This document shows, piece by piece, positions 1 to 5,235 of a DNA stretch of 5,235 nucleotides. Origin of the DNA: Candidatus Heimdallarchaeota archaeon (GTDB lineage: Archaea; Asgardarchaeota; Heimdallarchaeia; Hodarchaeales; S146-22); contig WAPZ01000480.1 of NCBI GenBank assembly GCA_015520535.1, positions 1-5,235 of the forward strand, read 5' to 3'. The position numbers and the translations under genes are program-made. Numbering within the stretch: the stretch's first letter is position 1; each line of letters opens with the position of its first letter. The notes under the pieces are model-generated. The model did no database searches. It had not been told where the DNA came from and saw only the letters and a list, made by a program, of their open reading frames with translations.

Positions 1-7
1 ATATATG

Positions 8-33
8 ATGATATCTCATGATATCATTCATGA
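8..33. repeat. ATGATATC direct repeat with palindromic core, operator-like
   Basis: ATGATATC occurs at 8-15 and again at 18-25, a spacing of exactly 10 bp, about one helical turn. The second copy forms a perfect 10-bp palindrome, ATGATATCAT, at 18-27. The self-complementary hexamer TCATGA occurs at 16-21 and 28-33, so RNA from this stretch could form a 6-bp stem with a 6-nt loop whose 3' arm covers the first bases of the ribosome binding site. A regulator site or translational hairpin is possible, but in such AT-rich DNA the pattern could arise by chance. Confidence 0.3.
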
Positions 34-38
34 GGTGA
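32..38 (+). promoter_or_regulatory. Shine-Dalgarno site GAGGTGA deciding the start of the VIT-VWA gene
   Basis: GAGGTGA matches the sequence complementary to the usual 3' end of 16S rRNA. It leaves a 7-nt spacer to ATG 46 and a 1-nt spacer to ATG 40, which favours ATG 46 as the true start. The site also lies at the end of a short open frame that terminates at TGA 41-43, so coupling to an upstream gene is possible. Confidence 0.7.
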
Positions 39-45
39 AATGAAA

Positions 46-2073
46 ATGGCAAAAAAATATACCTCAAGATATATATGGGAGGAGTTTAAAGAATTTTTTA
101 AAATTGTTGGATTTGTGTTTGTAATTCTTTTGTCGTTAAATATTATTACGGGTGGAAACATTTTTAGAACTACCTTTGATGATACCAACATCCCAACGAA
201 TAATCAAGATTTTTCTGGAGAGAATACCCCTTACAATGGACCCTTAACTACGGGTAATCAAAATGGTGTGGCTTACGTTGAATGGATTCATGTCGAAACG
301 AATGTTTATTTCCCCTATGCTGTCACTGATATCACCATCAAATTTGTCAACCCCAGTCACACTACAGATGAATTGGTCGGCTTTCTATACCCACAACCAG
401 AAAATGGCTTCTTTTCCAACTTTTCTCTTACAATAAACGAAACGACATATTATGCCCAGGTCATACGGGTGGAAGACGCCCTTCAAAGATTTCAACAAGC
501 CAGAGAAAATGACCAAAATGCAGGTATTGGAATGCAAGAAAGCGCAACATATTTTTCCTTCTATCTTAATCTGGCACCCTCCACAAATTTAACAATGCAG
601 TTGAGATATGAGTCAGTGCTTATCAAAAACCTAGGAATATATACTATAACCATACCACTTCAAACGTTATATGATTTAAAACCGAAAAACGTCGATGTAC
701 AAGTAACCATTAATTCACCATTTTCTATTGACAGCATCACACTGAAAACATATGCTCTTTCATTTAATAATTATATTCAAGATAAATTCGCAACGTTAGT
801 TTCGACACGAGATTTCCAATTATATCAAGATTTGGATTTGATTATAGAAGTTACTTTAAAGCCGCCAGGAAGGAATGGAGTCATTTATTTTCAAAATAAT
901 GGTACACATGAGTTTTTCCTGTATATTATTTCGCCAACTACCACGTATTTTGAAGAATTGTCAAAAAAGATAGTATTTGTAATCGATACGTCAGGGAGTA
1001 TGTCTGGTCTTAAATTGAGTCAGGCAAAAGATGCCTTTTATGGAATTTTGGATCAACTACGCGCCAGTGACAAATTTAACATTATTACTTTTGATTCCGA
1101 AATTTCTCTCTATTCCTCAGAGCTTCAGCCCGTAGACGCAGATTCAATCGCAAATGCAAAACAATGGGTGCAAAATTTACAAGCTCGCGGTAGTACGAAT
1201 TTCAATGAAGCCGTTTTAAAAGCAATTGATGTTCTAAAAAGCGATTCAACCGACGCGGTGCCAATAATAGTTGTACTTTCGGATGGCAACCCAACCTATG
1301 GTGTGACCGACTTTACCGCCATCCGAAATAATGTCAAAAATGCTAATGAAGGGCTTGAAGCCAGTCTTTATACGCTGGGCTTTGGTGATGATGTGAGTTT
1401 TGAATTTCTTTACACCTTAAGTGATGAAAACTATGGTCGTGCTATCAAAATCGAAGTAGACGAAAACGCAGCTTCAAAAATTAAAGGTTTTTACAACATG
1501 ATTTCTACACCACTACTGACTAACATTCAACTTCAAATACCGGACGTGTGGGTCACTGCTCCGCATATCAATGAAATTAATCTATATCAAGGATCAGAAA
1601 TGGTATTAACAGGGATGGTGCCACTTGATGAGACAAATCACAGCATTTTTATTACAGCAAGCACCTATTTGGGTAATGAAACGCTTTATCCTACTGAGGA
1701 TACCTATCCACTCTCAGAAAGGTTCATTCCAAAACTATGGGCAAATTTGCGAATAGGTGATTTGTTAGAACAATATCAATATAGTTTGAACGCGGCTTTA
1801 ACACCATTGGAAAGGGAAATTGTATCATTATCGCTTGAATATCAGATAGTTTCTCCCTTTACGGCTTTTTACATTGATATTCCGCTTCCCAACGATTCCA
1901 GCAACACGCAATCGAACATTGAATACAATTATAACAATGATTATTACAATAATGATAATTATTCCGCCCATAGCGCAGCGTCGGGTTTTGATTTCATTTC
2001 ATTAATAGTTGGTTTTGGCACATTTGGCTTATTAACGTATCAAGTGGCAAAAAGAAGAAAAAATAGAAGATAA
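46..2073 (+). CDS. Membrane-anchored surface protein with VIT and VWA domains (ITIH-like)
   Basis: Probable cell-surface adhesion or protein-binding protein related to inter-alpha-trypsin-inhibitor heavy chains; its ligand is unknown. Numbering is from ATG 46 (675 aa). A Lys/Arg-rich cytosolic start precedes a membrane helix at about 19-36. The VIT domain spans about 76-200, including a helical stretch resembling the family's 'EA...Y..A...G..AG' segment. The VWA domain spans about 308-488 with a complete MIDAS: D314-T-S316-G-S318, T384 and D413, so divalent-metal binding is expected. The region 488-613 ends in a helix and 'SPFTAFYI' strand matching the 'TPYTSFLV' region seen after VWA in this family. 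An Asn/Tyr linker (616-643), a membrane helix (648-667) and the tail KRRKNRR follow. Eight N-X-S/T sequons (N125, N131, N181, N285, N531, N544, N616, N638) suit an extracellular, glycosylated body. ATG 46 is preferred over ATG 40 because GAGGTGA lies 7 nt before it but only 1 nt before ATG 40. The domain call is firm; the biological role is not. Confidence 0.9.
   Translation: MAKKYTSRYIWEEFKEFFKIVGFVFVILLSLNIITGGNIFRTTFDDTNIPTNNQDFSGENTPYNGPLTTGNQNGVAYVEWIHVETNVYFPYAVTDITIKFVNPSHTTDELVGFLYPQPENGFFSNFSLTINETTYYAQVIRVEDALQRFQQARENDQNAGIGMQESATYFSFYLNLAPSTNLTMQLRYESVLIKNLGIYTITIPLQTLYDLKPKNVDVQVTINSPFSIDSITLKTYALSFNNYIQDKFATLVSTRDFQLYQDLDLIIEVTLKPPGRNGVIYFQNNGTHEFFLYIISPTTTYFEELSKKIVFVIDTSGSMSGLKLSQAKDAFYGILDQLRASDKFNIITFDSEISLYSSELQPVDADSIANAKQWVQNLQARGSTNFNEAVLKAIDVLKSDSTDAVPIIVVLSDGNPTYGVTDFTAIRNNVKNANEGLEASLYTLGFGDDVSFEFLYTLSDENYGRAIKIEVDENAASKIKGFYNMISTPLLTNIQLQIPDVWVTAPHINEINLYQGSEMVLTGMVPLDETNHSIFITASTYLGNETLYPTEDTYPLSERFIPKLWANLRIGDLLEQYQYSLNAALTPLEREIVSLSLEYQIVSPFTAFYIDIPLPNDSSNTQSNIEYNYNNDYYNNDNYSAHSAASGFDFISLIVGFGTFGLLTYQVAKRRKNRR
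100..153 (+). other. N-terminal membrane helix / signal-anchor of the VIT-VWA protein
   Basis: The codons encode an uninterrupted hydrophobic run (IVGFVFVILLSLNII and neighbours) after a cytosolic stretch rich in Lys and Arg, as expected for Sec-dependent insertion with the N-terminus inside. A cleavage site cannot be placed confidently, so this may be an uncleaved anchor or a signal peptide. Confidence 0.75.
271..645 (+). other. VIT domain (vault protein / inter-alpha-trypsin type)
   Basis: This beta-rich segment lies between the membrane helix and the VWA domain. It has the expected order of strands: a strand ending in KFVNPS, then GFLYPQP, followed by FSLTINETTYYAQV. The helix 'VEDALQRFQQARENDQNAG' comes next, then 'SFYLNLAPSTNLTMQLRYE', which resembles the family's 'f...v..l.pg..v.v.l.Y' strand pair. 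VIT domains occur beside VWA domains in ITI heavy chains and in PARP4. The boundaries are approximate. Confidence 0.8.
967..1509 (+). other. VWA domain with intact MIDAS
   Basis: The first strand and metal loop read IVFVIDTSGSMSG, with GAT of the DxSxS motif at 985-987. The threonine of 'GSTNF' is encoded at 1195-1197, and the aspartate of 'VVLSDGNPTYG' at 1282-1284. All five usual metal-coordinating positions are present, so the domain is expected to bind a divalent cation and an acidic ligand in the integrin I-domain manner. Confidence 0.92.
1891..1974 (+). repeat. Asn/Tyr/Asp-rich low-complexity linker coding region
   Basis: A run of AAT, AAC, TAT, TAC and GAT codons encodes a 28-residue spacer, rich in Asn, Tyr and Asp, between the folded ectodomain and the C-terminal membrane helix. 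It carries the last two N-glycosylation sequons of the protein. It probably acts as a flexible stalk. The imperfect codon repetition suggests slippage-prone DNA whose length may vary between strains. Confidence 0.6.
1984..2070 (+). other. C-terminal membrane anchor / possible archaeal sorting signal
   Basis: The protein ends with Ser-Gly-Phe, a hydrophobic helix (FISLIVGFGTFGLLTY) and the basic tail KRRKNRR. This fits a stop-transfer anchor. The order 'small-Gly-Phe, helix, basic cluster at the extreme C-terminus' also resembles PGF-CTERM-type tails that archaeosortases process. The canonical Pro is replaced by Ser, and no sortase gene is in the window, so processing is only a possibility. 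Confidence 0.55.
2049..2070 (-). terminator. Possible oligo-T terminator of the aminopeptidase gene inside the neighbouring CDS
   Basis: Read on the minus strand, this is a T-rich tract (a run of 6 T and one of 5 T, with TTC spacers) beginning about 29 bases past the aminopeptidase stop codon. On the plus strand the same bases encode the Lys/Arg tail of the VIT-VWA protein. No other T-rich tract follows the stop codon on the minus strand, so the convergent genes may end with overlapping 3' ends. Confidence 0.4.
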
Positions 2074-2076
2074 CAA

Positions 2077-2100
2077 GTTTTTATTTACTTTTTTCTTTTT
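2077..2100 (+). terminator. Oligo-T terminator of the VIT-VWA gene
   Basis: Directly after the TAA at 2071-2073 the plus strand carries T-runs of 5, 3, 6 and 5 broken only by single A or C bases or a short AC. There is no GC-rich hairpin. Oligo-T without a hairpin is the usual form of archaeal intrinsic termination. The tract extends into the stop codon of the convergent aminopeptidase gene. Confidence 0.6.
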
Positions 2101-4600
2101 ATTTATTGCGTTCGACAAAACTCTTGTTAATTTCTAGGGCTTCTAGAGCCAAATTAATGGAGTCTTTTAACGGTGCCATTTTTTCTTTATATTCGGTAAA
2201 GAATTCTGTGATGGCATCATAATGATAGATACCACTATACATAATCATTGGTACAAGTAATCGTTCGTAATGAATGGGATGAAGCTTTTCTAATTCGGTG
2301 CGGTTTTCTTGGTACCATTTCCAGAAGATGTCCTTAGAGTAAGGGTTTTGGGCGATTAAACTGAAGCCGATGTATTTTATGCGTGAGGGTACGTCTTTAA
2401 GGATAAAATTAAGGCTTTTGTTCAATAAATTGGGATCTTTAAAGTATCCTAGGCCAAATAATAGATTTATTCGTTCTTGTTCACTTTCTGCCTCCTTAAA
2501 TCTAGAAATTACCCAGTCAAACACGTCACCATTGCTTAGCCATGCTTTACCACTGAGTGTAGGTTCTCTTAAATCGGGATTAATGTCTTCATTGGCTTTT
2601 AGTTTATCAAATAAGTGTTCGACAAAGTTTTGAGCGTCTTTGTACCCGACTAAAACTGCAGGTACCAGAATATTATTTCTTAAAAGAGAAATCGCGTGTT
2701 TTTCTCCGGATTGTGGTTCTAATTGTATTTTCTCCAACACACTACGATAAAATTCTAAGGCGGTTTCTGTGATGGCTTTTATTTTTGGTGTATGATATAA
2801 AAGGCGGTATGATTGGATCAGATTTTCTGAAATATCAATTGCGGGGAGGAAATTGTCCTCATCCAAATAATATTTGTGAATGTACTCTAAATAAAGGTCC
2901 AGCGTGTAATCGCCACGTCTTACAAAGGCATAAAGATCGGATTGGATACCCCAACGATCGAATTCTGAGAGTTTTTTCGTTTTAATTAGTGTTCCTAAAG
3001 CCTCCAACATTTGAGGCGGATATTTTACGCGATAAAAACCAGTTTGACCGTAATTTAACTTTATTGTAGAAACATTGGTTGCTGAAAGTTCTTTCGTCTC
3101 TTTTTTCAGTAAAGTCCGAGAAACCTTGCTTTTTCCGTCATTATAAAAGAATTTCATGATAATTGGCACATGCCATGTTTGATTATAGTCTTTCGGCAAA
3201 AAAGTAAACCGTTTTTGTCTTATGAGTAGTTTTTGATCCTTTATTTCCACGTCTAAATAGGGATAACCGGGTTGTTCTATCCATGTTTTCATAATTTCAG
3301 TGATCGGTTTTTTTGAGGCATGTTCTAGGGCTTCCCATAAATGATGGCTGGCAGCATTGTCATATTGATGTTTTTTAAGGTAATATCTTAAGCCATCTCT
3401 AAATTTTTCTTTTCCAAGATAGTTTTCAATCATTCGAAGAATGCTTGCGCCTTTGCTGTAAATTATGGGTGCCGTGCTCGCGTTGATGATCACGTGACCA
3501 CTTTCATCTCCGGGTAATTCTATGGGGAACGTATCATTGAGACCATCTCGAGAAAGCGCACCTTTAGTTGCTGTACCAACAAATCCTTGCCAGATCTTCC
3601 ATTGCGGATAATAGTGTGCCACAATGCCATTCCCGAAAAAGGTAGCAAAGCTTTCGTTTAACCATAAATATTTCCAATCAGAAGGACTTACTAAATTTCC
3701 AAACCATTGATGTGTAATTTCATGTGCAATAACTTCACAAATACGCTGCTTGTTTTCTTTTGAGGAAAATTTCGGATAATATAGAAGCAAATTCTCCCGA
3801 TAAATAATGGCGCCCCAGTTTTCCATGGCTCCATACGCAAAATCGGGAACTGCTATGTTATCAAGTTTGGGAATCGGAAACGGCACCGCAAAATAGTCTT
3901 CACAAAATTCTAAGGCTTTACGTGCAAATTTAAGTCCAAACTTTGTATACTTCTTTTTTCCCGGTAGTGCCGCCACTCTTACTGTTACTTTGCCGGGATC
4001 TTCGACAAATTCAAATTCGCCAACCCCAAAAAATAACAGATAGGTAGACATCTTTGGGGTGCGTTCGAAAATAATGCGCTTTTTACCGTTGCCCAACTTT
4101 TCTTCGCTTTTTATAGGACCGTTTGAAATACCAACGAGATCTTCATCAATAATAAAGGAAATATCGAATGTTGCTTTACGGGACGGATGATCAAAACATG
4201 GGAAGGCACGCCGCGCATCACTCTCTTCAAATTGTGTCACCGCAACATATTTTGTTTTATTGCGTTTTTTGTAACTGCTCCTATAAAAACCAACCATTCT
4301 GTCGTTAATAGTCCCTTCAAATTCTAAAAACAATTTCCAATTACCAGAAATCTTATCTTCAAAATATATTTCTAATTCTTCTTTGTCGGTGTGACAAAAT
4401 TTTGTAGCCTTAAGTGTGCGCTCATTAGACTTCAGTTCAGCTTTCCAGATTGCCAACTCCGCAGCATTGAGAATGATAACATTGGTTTCCTCTTCAATCC
4501 GTAAATCGATGGTTACTTCTCCAGAAAACTTGAACGAATTAAGATCCGGCTTCAAGACTAATTCATAATGCTCTGGGCGAACAAACTCTTGCAAACTCAT
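2099..4600 (-). CDS. M1-family zinc aminopeptidase (tricorn-interacting factor F2/F3-like)
   Basis: Cytosolic zinc exopeptidase that removes N-terminal residues from peptides, in archaea typically products of the proteasome or tricorn protease. Numbering is from ATG 4600-4598 (833 aa). The N-terminal beta-saddle domain (about 1-200) contains 'QFEESDARRAFPCFDHP' at 123-139. The thermolysin-like domain carries GAMEN at 257-261 for substrate N-terminus binding, the zinc motif HEITH (H293, E294, H297), the third ligand E316 in 'WLNES', and transition-state Tyr381 in 'YSKGAS'. A beta domain (about 447-525) and a helical ERAP1_C-like domain (about 526-825, starting after 'GQTGFYRVKY') follow. The length is normal for the family and no signal peptide is visible. 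In-frame GTG 4609-4607 would add three residues, and a TGA lies two codons above it. ATG 4600 is preferred because it has the stronger start codon and a partial Shine-Dalgarno (GTGAGAG) just upstream. The family's usual 'CFDEP' reads CFDHP here. Confidence 0.96.
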   Translation of the reverse strand: MSLQEFVRPEHYELVLKPDLNSFKFSGEVTIDLRIEEETNVIILNAAELAIWKAELKSNERTLKATKFCHTDKEELEIYFEDKISGNWKLFLEFEGTINDRMVGFYRSSYKKRNKTKYVAVTQFEESDARRAFPCFDHPSRKATFDISFIIDEDLVGISNGPIKSEEKLGNGKKRIIFERTPKMSTYLLFFGVGEFEFVEDPGKVTVRVAALPGKKKYTKFGLKFARKALEFCEDYFAVPFPIPKLDNIAVPDFAYGAMENWGAIIYRENLLLYYPKFSSKENKQRICEVIAHEITHQWFGNLVSPSDWKYLWLNESFATFFGNGIVAHYYPQWKIWQGFVGTATKGALSRDGLNDTFPIELPGDESGHVIINASTAPIIYSKGASILRMIENYLGKEKFRDGLRYYLKKHQYDNAASHHLWEALEHASKKPITEIMKTWIEQPGYPYLDVEIKDQKLLIRQKRFTFLPKDYNQTWHVPIIMKFFYNDGKSKVSRTLLKKETKELSATNVSTIKLNYGQTGFYRVKYPPQMLEALGTLIKTKKLSEFDRWGIQSDLYAFVRRGDYTLDLYLEYIHKYYLDEDNFLPAIDISENLIQSYRLLYHTPKIKAITETALEFYRSVLEKIQLEPQSGEKHAISLLRNNILVPAVLVGYKDAQNFVEHLFDKLKANEDINPDLREPTLSGKAWLSNGDVFDWVISRFKEAESEQERINLLFGLGYFKDPNLLNKSLNFILKDVPSRIKYIGFSLIAQNPYSKDIFWKWYQENRTELEKLHPIHYERLLVPMIMYSGIYHYDAITEFFTEYKEKMAPLKDSINLALEALEINKSFVERNK
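3653..3832 (-). other. Catalytic core of the M1 aminopeptidase: GAMEN and HExxH-x18-E
   Basis: GAMEN is encoded at 3818-3832, HEITH at 3710-3724 and the third zinc-ligand Glu at 3653-3655, with exactly 18 residues between the second His and that Glu as the family requires. The catalytic Tyr codon (TAC) lies further downstream at 3458-3460. All residues needed for zinc binding and hydrolysis are present, so the enzyme should be active. Confidence 0.95.
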
Positions 4601-4660
4601 TTCTCTCACACTTCAAAAGACATTTTACACAAATGCCCACAATAGGCAGTCAAAATAACA
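4601..4660 (-). promoter_or_regulatory. Leader and probable promoter region of the aminopeptidase gene
   Basis: This stretch lies between the T-tracts that end the upstream gene and the aminopeptidase start. On the minus strand the most TATA-like element is TGTTATTTTG (4651-4660), about 50 bases before the ATG, followed by a weak TGCC/GGCA inverted repeat (around 4634-4648). GTGAGAG at 4603-4609 is a partial ribosome binding site. No convincing BRE/TATA pair or operator is visible, so the promoter is inferred mainly from position. Confidence 0.25.
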
Positions 4661-4662
4661 CC

Positions 4663-4681
4663 AAAAAAAACCTTCAAAAAA
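4663..4681 (-). terminator. Oligo-T terminator after the longin-like gene
   Basis: On the minus strand, about 36 bases beyond the stop codon of the upstream gene, there is a run of 6 T (4676-4681), then GAAGG, then a run of 8 T (4663-4670). No stable hairpin precedes it. This is consistent with hairpin-free archaeal termination and suggests the aminopeptidase is transcribed separately. Confidence 0.5.
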
Positions 4682-4716
4682 TGTTATGTTGTATCGCATT
4701 TTTGGAAATGGATCTT

Positions 4717-5235
4717 TCATCCCTCACCTATTTTGAGGTAGGGAAAGGCCCGTTTGACTAACGGGTTCAATTTCAGAGAAAACTCCTTCGGTTGCACAAT
4801 ATCAGTATTAATTGCTTGTAATAACTCTTTGTCCATCATCTGAATGAAACGTTCTAATGACTTCAGTAACAACAAAGAACTACCCGACGTCACTACCGCC
4901 AACGTCCCAACACCTGTCGGAAGTTCTTTGAAAAAAATCCGATATTCTTCCGCCTTAATCAGATCTAAATCGATTCTTCGACCTAATATATATTCAAAAA
5001 TATCGCTAAATCCTTGAAACGGCCCGGATAACAAATATGCATCATATTTTTTAGTGGTACCATCTATCAATCGCATTTTTTGATGATAAATCAGAAGCCC
5101 GGATTTATTGTAAATAAGAATCGTGTAAATGGGGATTGGAAGTCGAAAAAGATATTCTGGATCTAAAGCATAATTCGTAATAAGCAAAATCAAATTCAAC
5201 AAAATAAACAAATTCGCTAAGATAAAGATCATACC
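4717..5235 (-). CDS. Membrane-anchored longin/roadblock-like domain protein, probably cut by the window edge
   Basis: No firm family assignment can be made. Numbering is from the first visible Met (complement of 5230-5232), which gives 171 aa. A strongly hydrophobic helix (1-20) is followed by a soluble region (about 33-140). Its pattern is beta-beta hairpin ('IYTILIYNKSGLLIYHQK'), helix ('LLSGPFQGFSDIFEYILG'), strand(s) ('EYRIFFKEL', 'GTLAVVTS') and a long helix ('LLLKSLERFIQMMDKEL'). This order and the 'Y.KSG..IY' turn resemble longin- or roadblock-type domains, which in eukaryotes and Asgard archaea act with small GTPases and at membranes. The reading frame stays open to the window edge (Gly codon before Met). 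No ribosome binding site is visible, so the gene probably begins outside and may contain more membrane helices. The next in-frame Met (residue 53) would remove the first strands. Divergent PAS-like or other sensory folds are alternatives. Confidence 0.75.
   Translation of the reverse strand, partial: GMIFILANLFILLNLILLITNYALDPEYLFRLPIPIYTILIYNKSGLLIYHQKMRLIDGTTKKYDAYLLSGPFQGFSDIFEYILGRRIDLDLIKAEEYRIFFKELPTGVGTLAVVTSGSSLLLLKSLERFIQMMDKELLQAINTDIVQPKEFSLKLNPLVKRAFPYLKIGEG
5173..5232 (-). other. Membrane helix preceding the longin-like domain
   Basis: The bases encode 20 residues made almost entirely of Ile, Leu, Phe, Val and Ala with isolated Asn (IFILANLFILLNLILLIT), long enough to span a membrane. 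No positively charged residue precedes it in the window, so orientation cannot be fixed. The following domain is inferred to be cytosolic because longin-like domains act there. Confidence 0.75.

Noticed and set aside
1891..1974. Low-complexity AAT/TAT/GAT stretch considered as a tandem repeat or CRISPR-like array
   Set aside because: There is no fixed repeat unit or spacer structure; it is codon-level low complexity encoding an Asn/Tyr-rich linker in frame.
2370..2633. Plus-strand open frame of 87 codons inside the aminopeptidase gene
   Set aside because: It lies wholly antisense to the helical C-terminal domain of a clear M1 aminopeptidase, has no convincing ribosome binding site and has no recognisable motif; it is a shadow frame.
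2785..2985. Plus-strand open frame of 66 codons with several Cys and His residues
   Set aside because: The Cys/His residues do not form regular zinc-ribbon or zinc-finger spacing, and the frame is antisense to the well-supported aminopeptidase gene.
46..4600. A functional surface-proteolysis module made of the VIT-VWA protein and the aminopeptidase
   Set aside because: The genes are convergent, one product is predicted to be extracellular and the other is leaderless and cytosolic; adjacency alone does not support a joint system.
4634..4648. TGCC/GGCA inverted repeat considered as a terminator hairpin or riboswitch element
   Set aside because: The stem has only four base pairs with a seven-base loop and no T-run directly follows on either strand; too weak to call.

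Overview
The window is AT-rich and protein-coding almost throughout. It holds three genes: one on the plus strand (46-2073), and two on the minus strand (2099-4600, and 4717 to beyond the right edge). No rRNA, tRNA, CRISPR array, insertion sequence or phage feature was seen. The most likely source is an archaeon, probably an Asgard (Promethearchaeota) or related lineage. The clues are a C-terminal 'Gly-Phe + membrane helix + basic tail' like archaeal surface-sorting signals, a leaderless cytoplasmic M1 aminopeptidase of the tricorn-interacting-factor type, oligo-T terminators, and a membrane-tethered domain that reads like the longin/roadblock-type domains expanded in Asgard genomes. This assignment is inference: no marker gene is present.

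Layout. Positions 1-45 are a short leader with repeated ATGATATC motifs and a strong GAGGTGA ribosome binding site, and may contain the last codons of an upstream gene. Positions 46-2073 (+) encode a 675-residue surface protein with an N-terminal membrane helix, a VIT domain, a VWA domain with a complete metal-binding (MIDAS) site, the C-terminal region typical of inter-alpha-trypsin-inhibitor heavy-chain-like proteins, an Asn/Tyr-rich linker and a C-terminal membrane anchor. Positions 2074-2098 are a 25-bp convergent junction dominated by T-tracts. Positions 2099-4600 (-) encode an 833-residue M1 zinc aminopeptidase with all catalytic residues intact. Positions 4601-4716 carry T-tracts that probably terminate the upstream minus-strand gene, and must contain any dedicated aminopeptidase promoter. 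Positions 4717-5235 (-) are the 3' part, or possibly nearly all, of a membrane protein with a cytosolic longin-like domain.

How the genes relate. The surface VIT-VWA protein and the aminopeptidase are convergent and share no promoter, so nothing in the layout links their functions. The aminopeptidase and the longin-like gene share a strand but are separated by 107-116 bp with T-runs, so they are probably separate transcription units. The most unusual items are the archaeal ITIH-like adhesion-type surface protein with a sorting-signal-like tail, and the membrane-anchored longin-like protein. No new multi-gene system can be demonstrated from this window.
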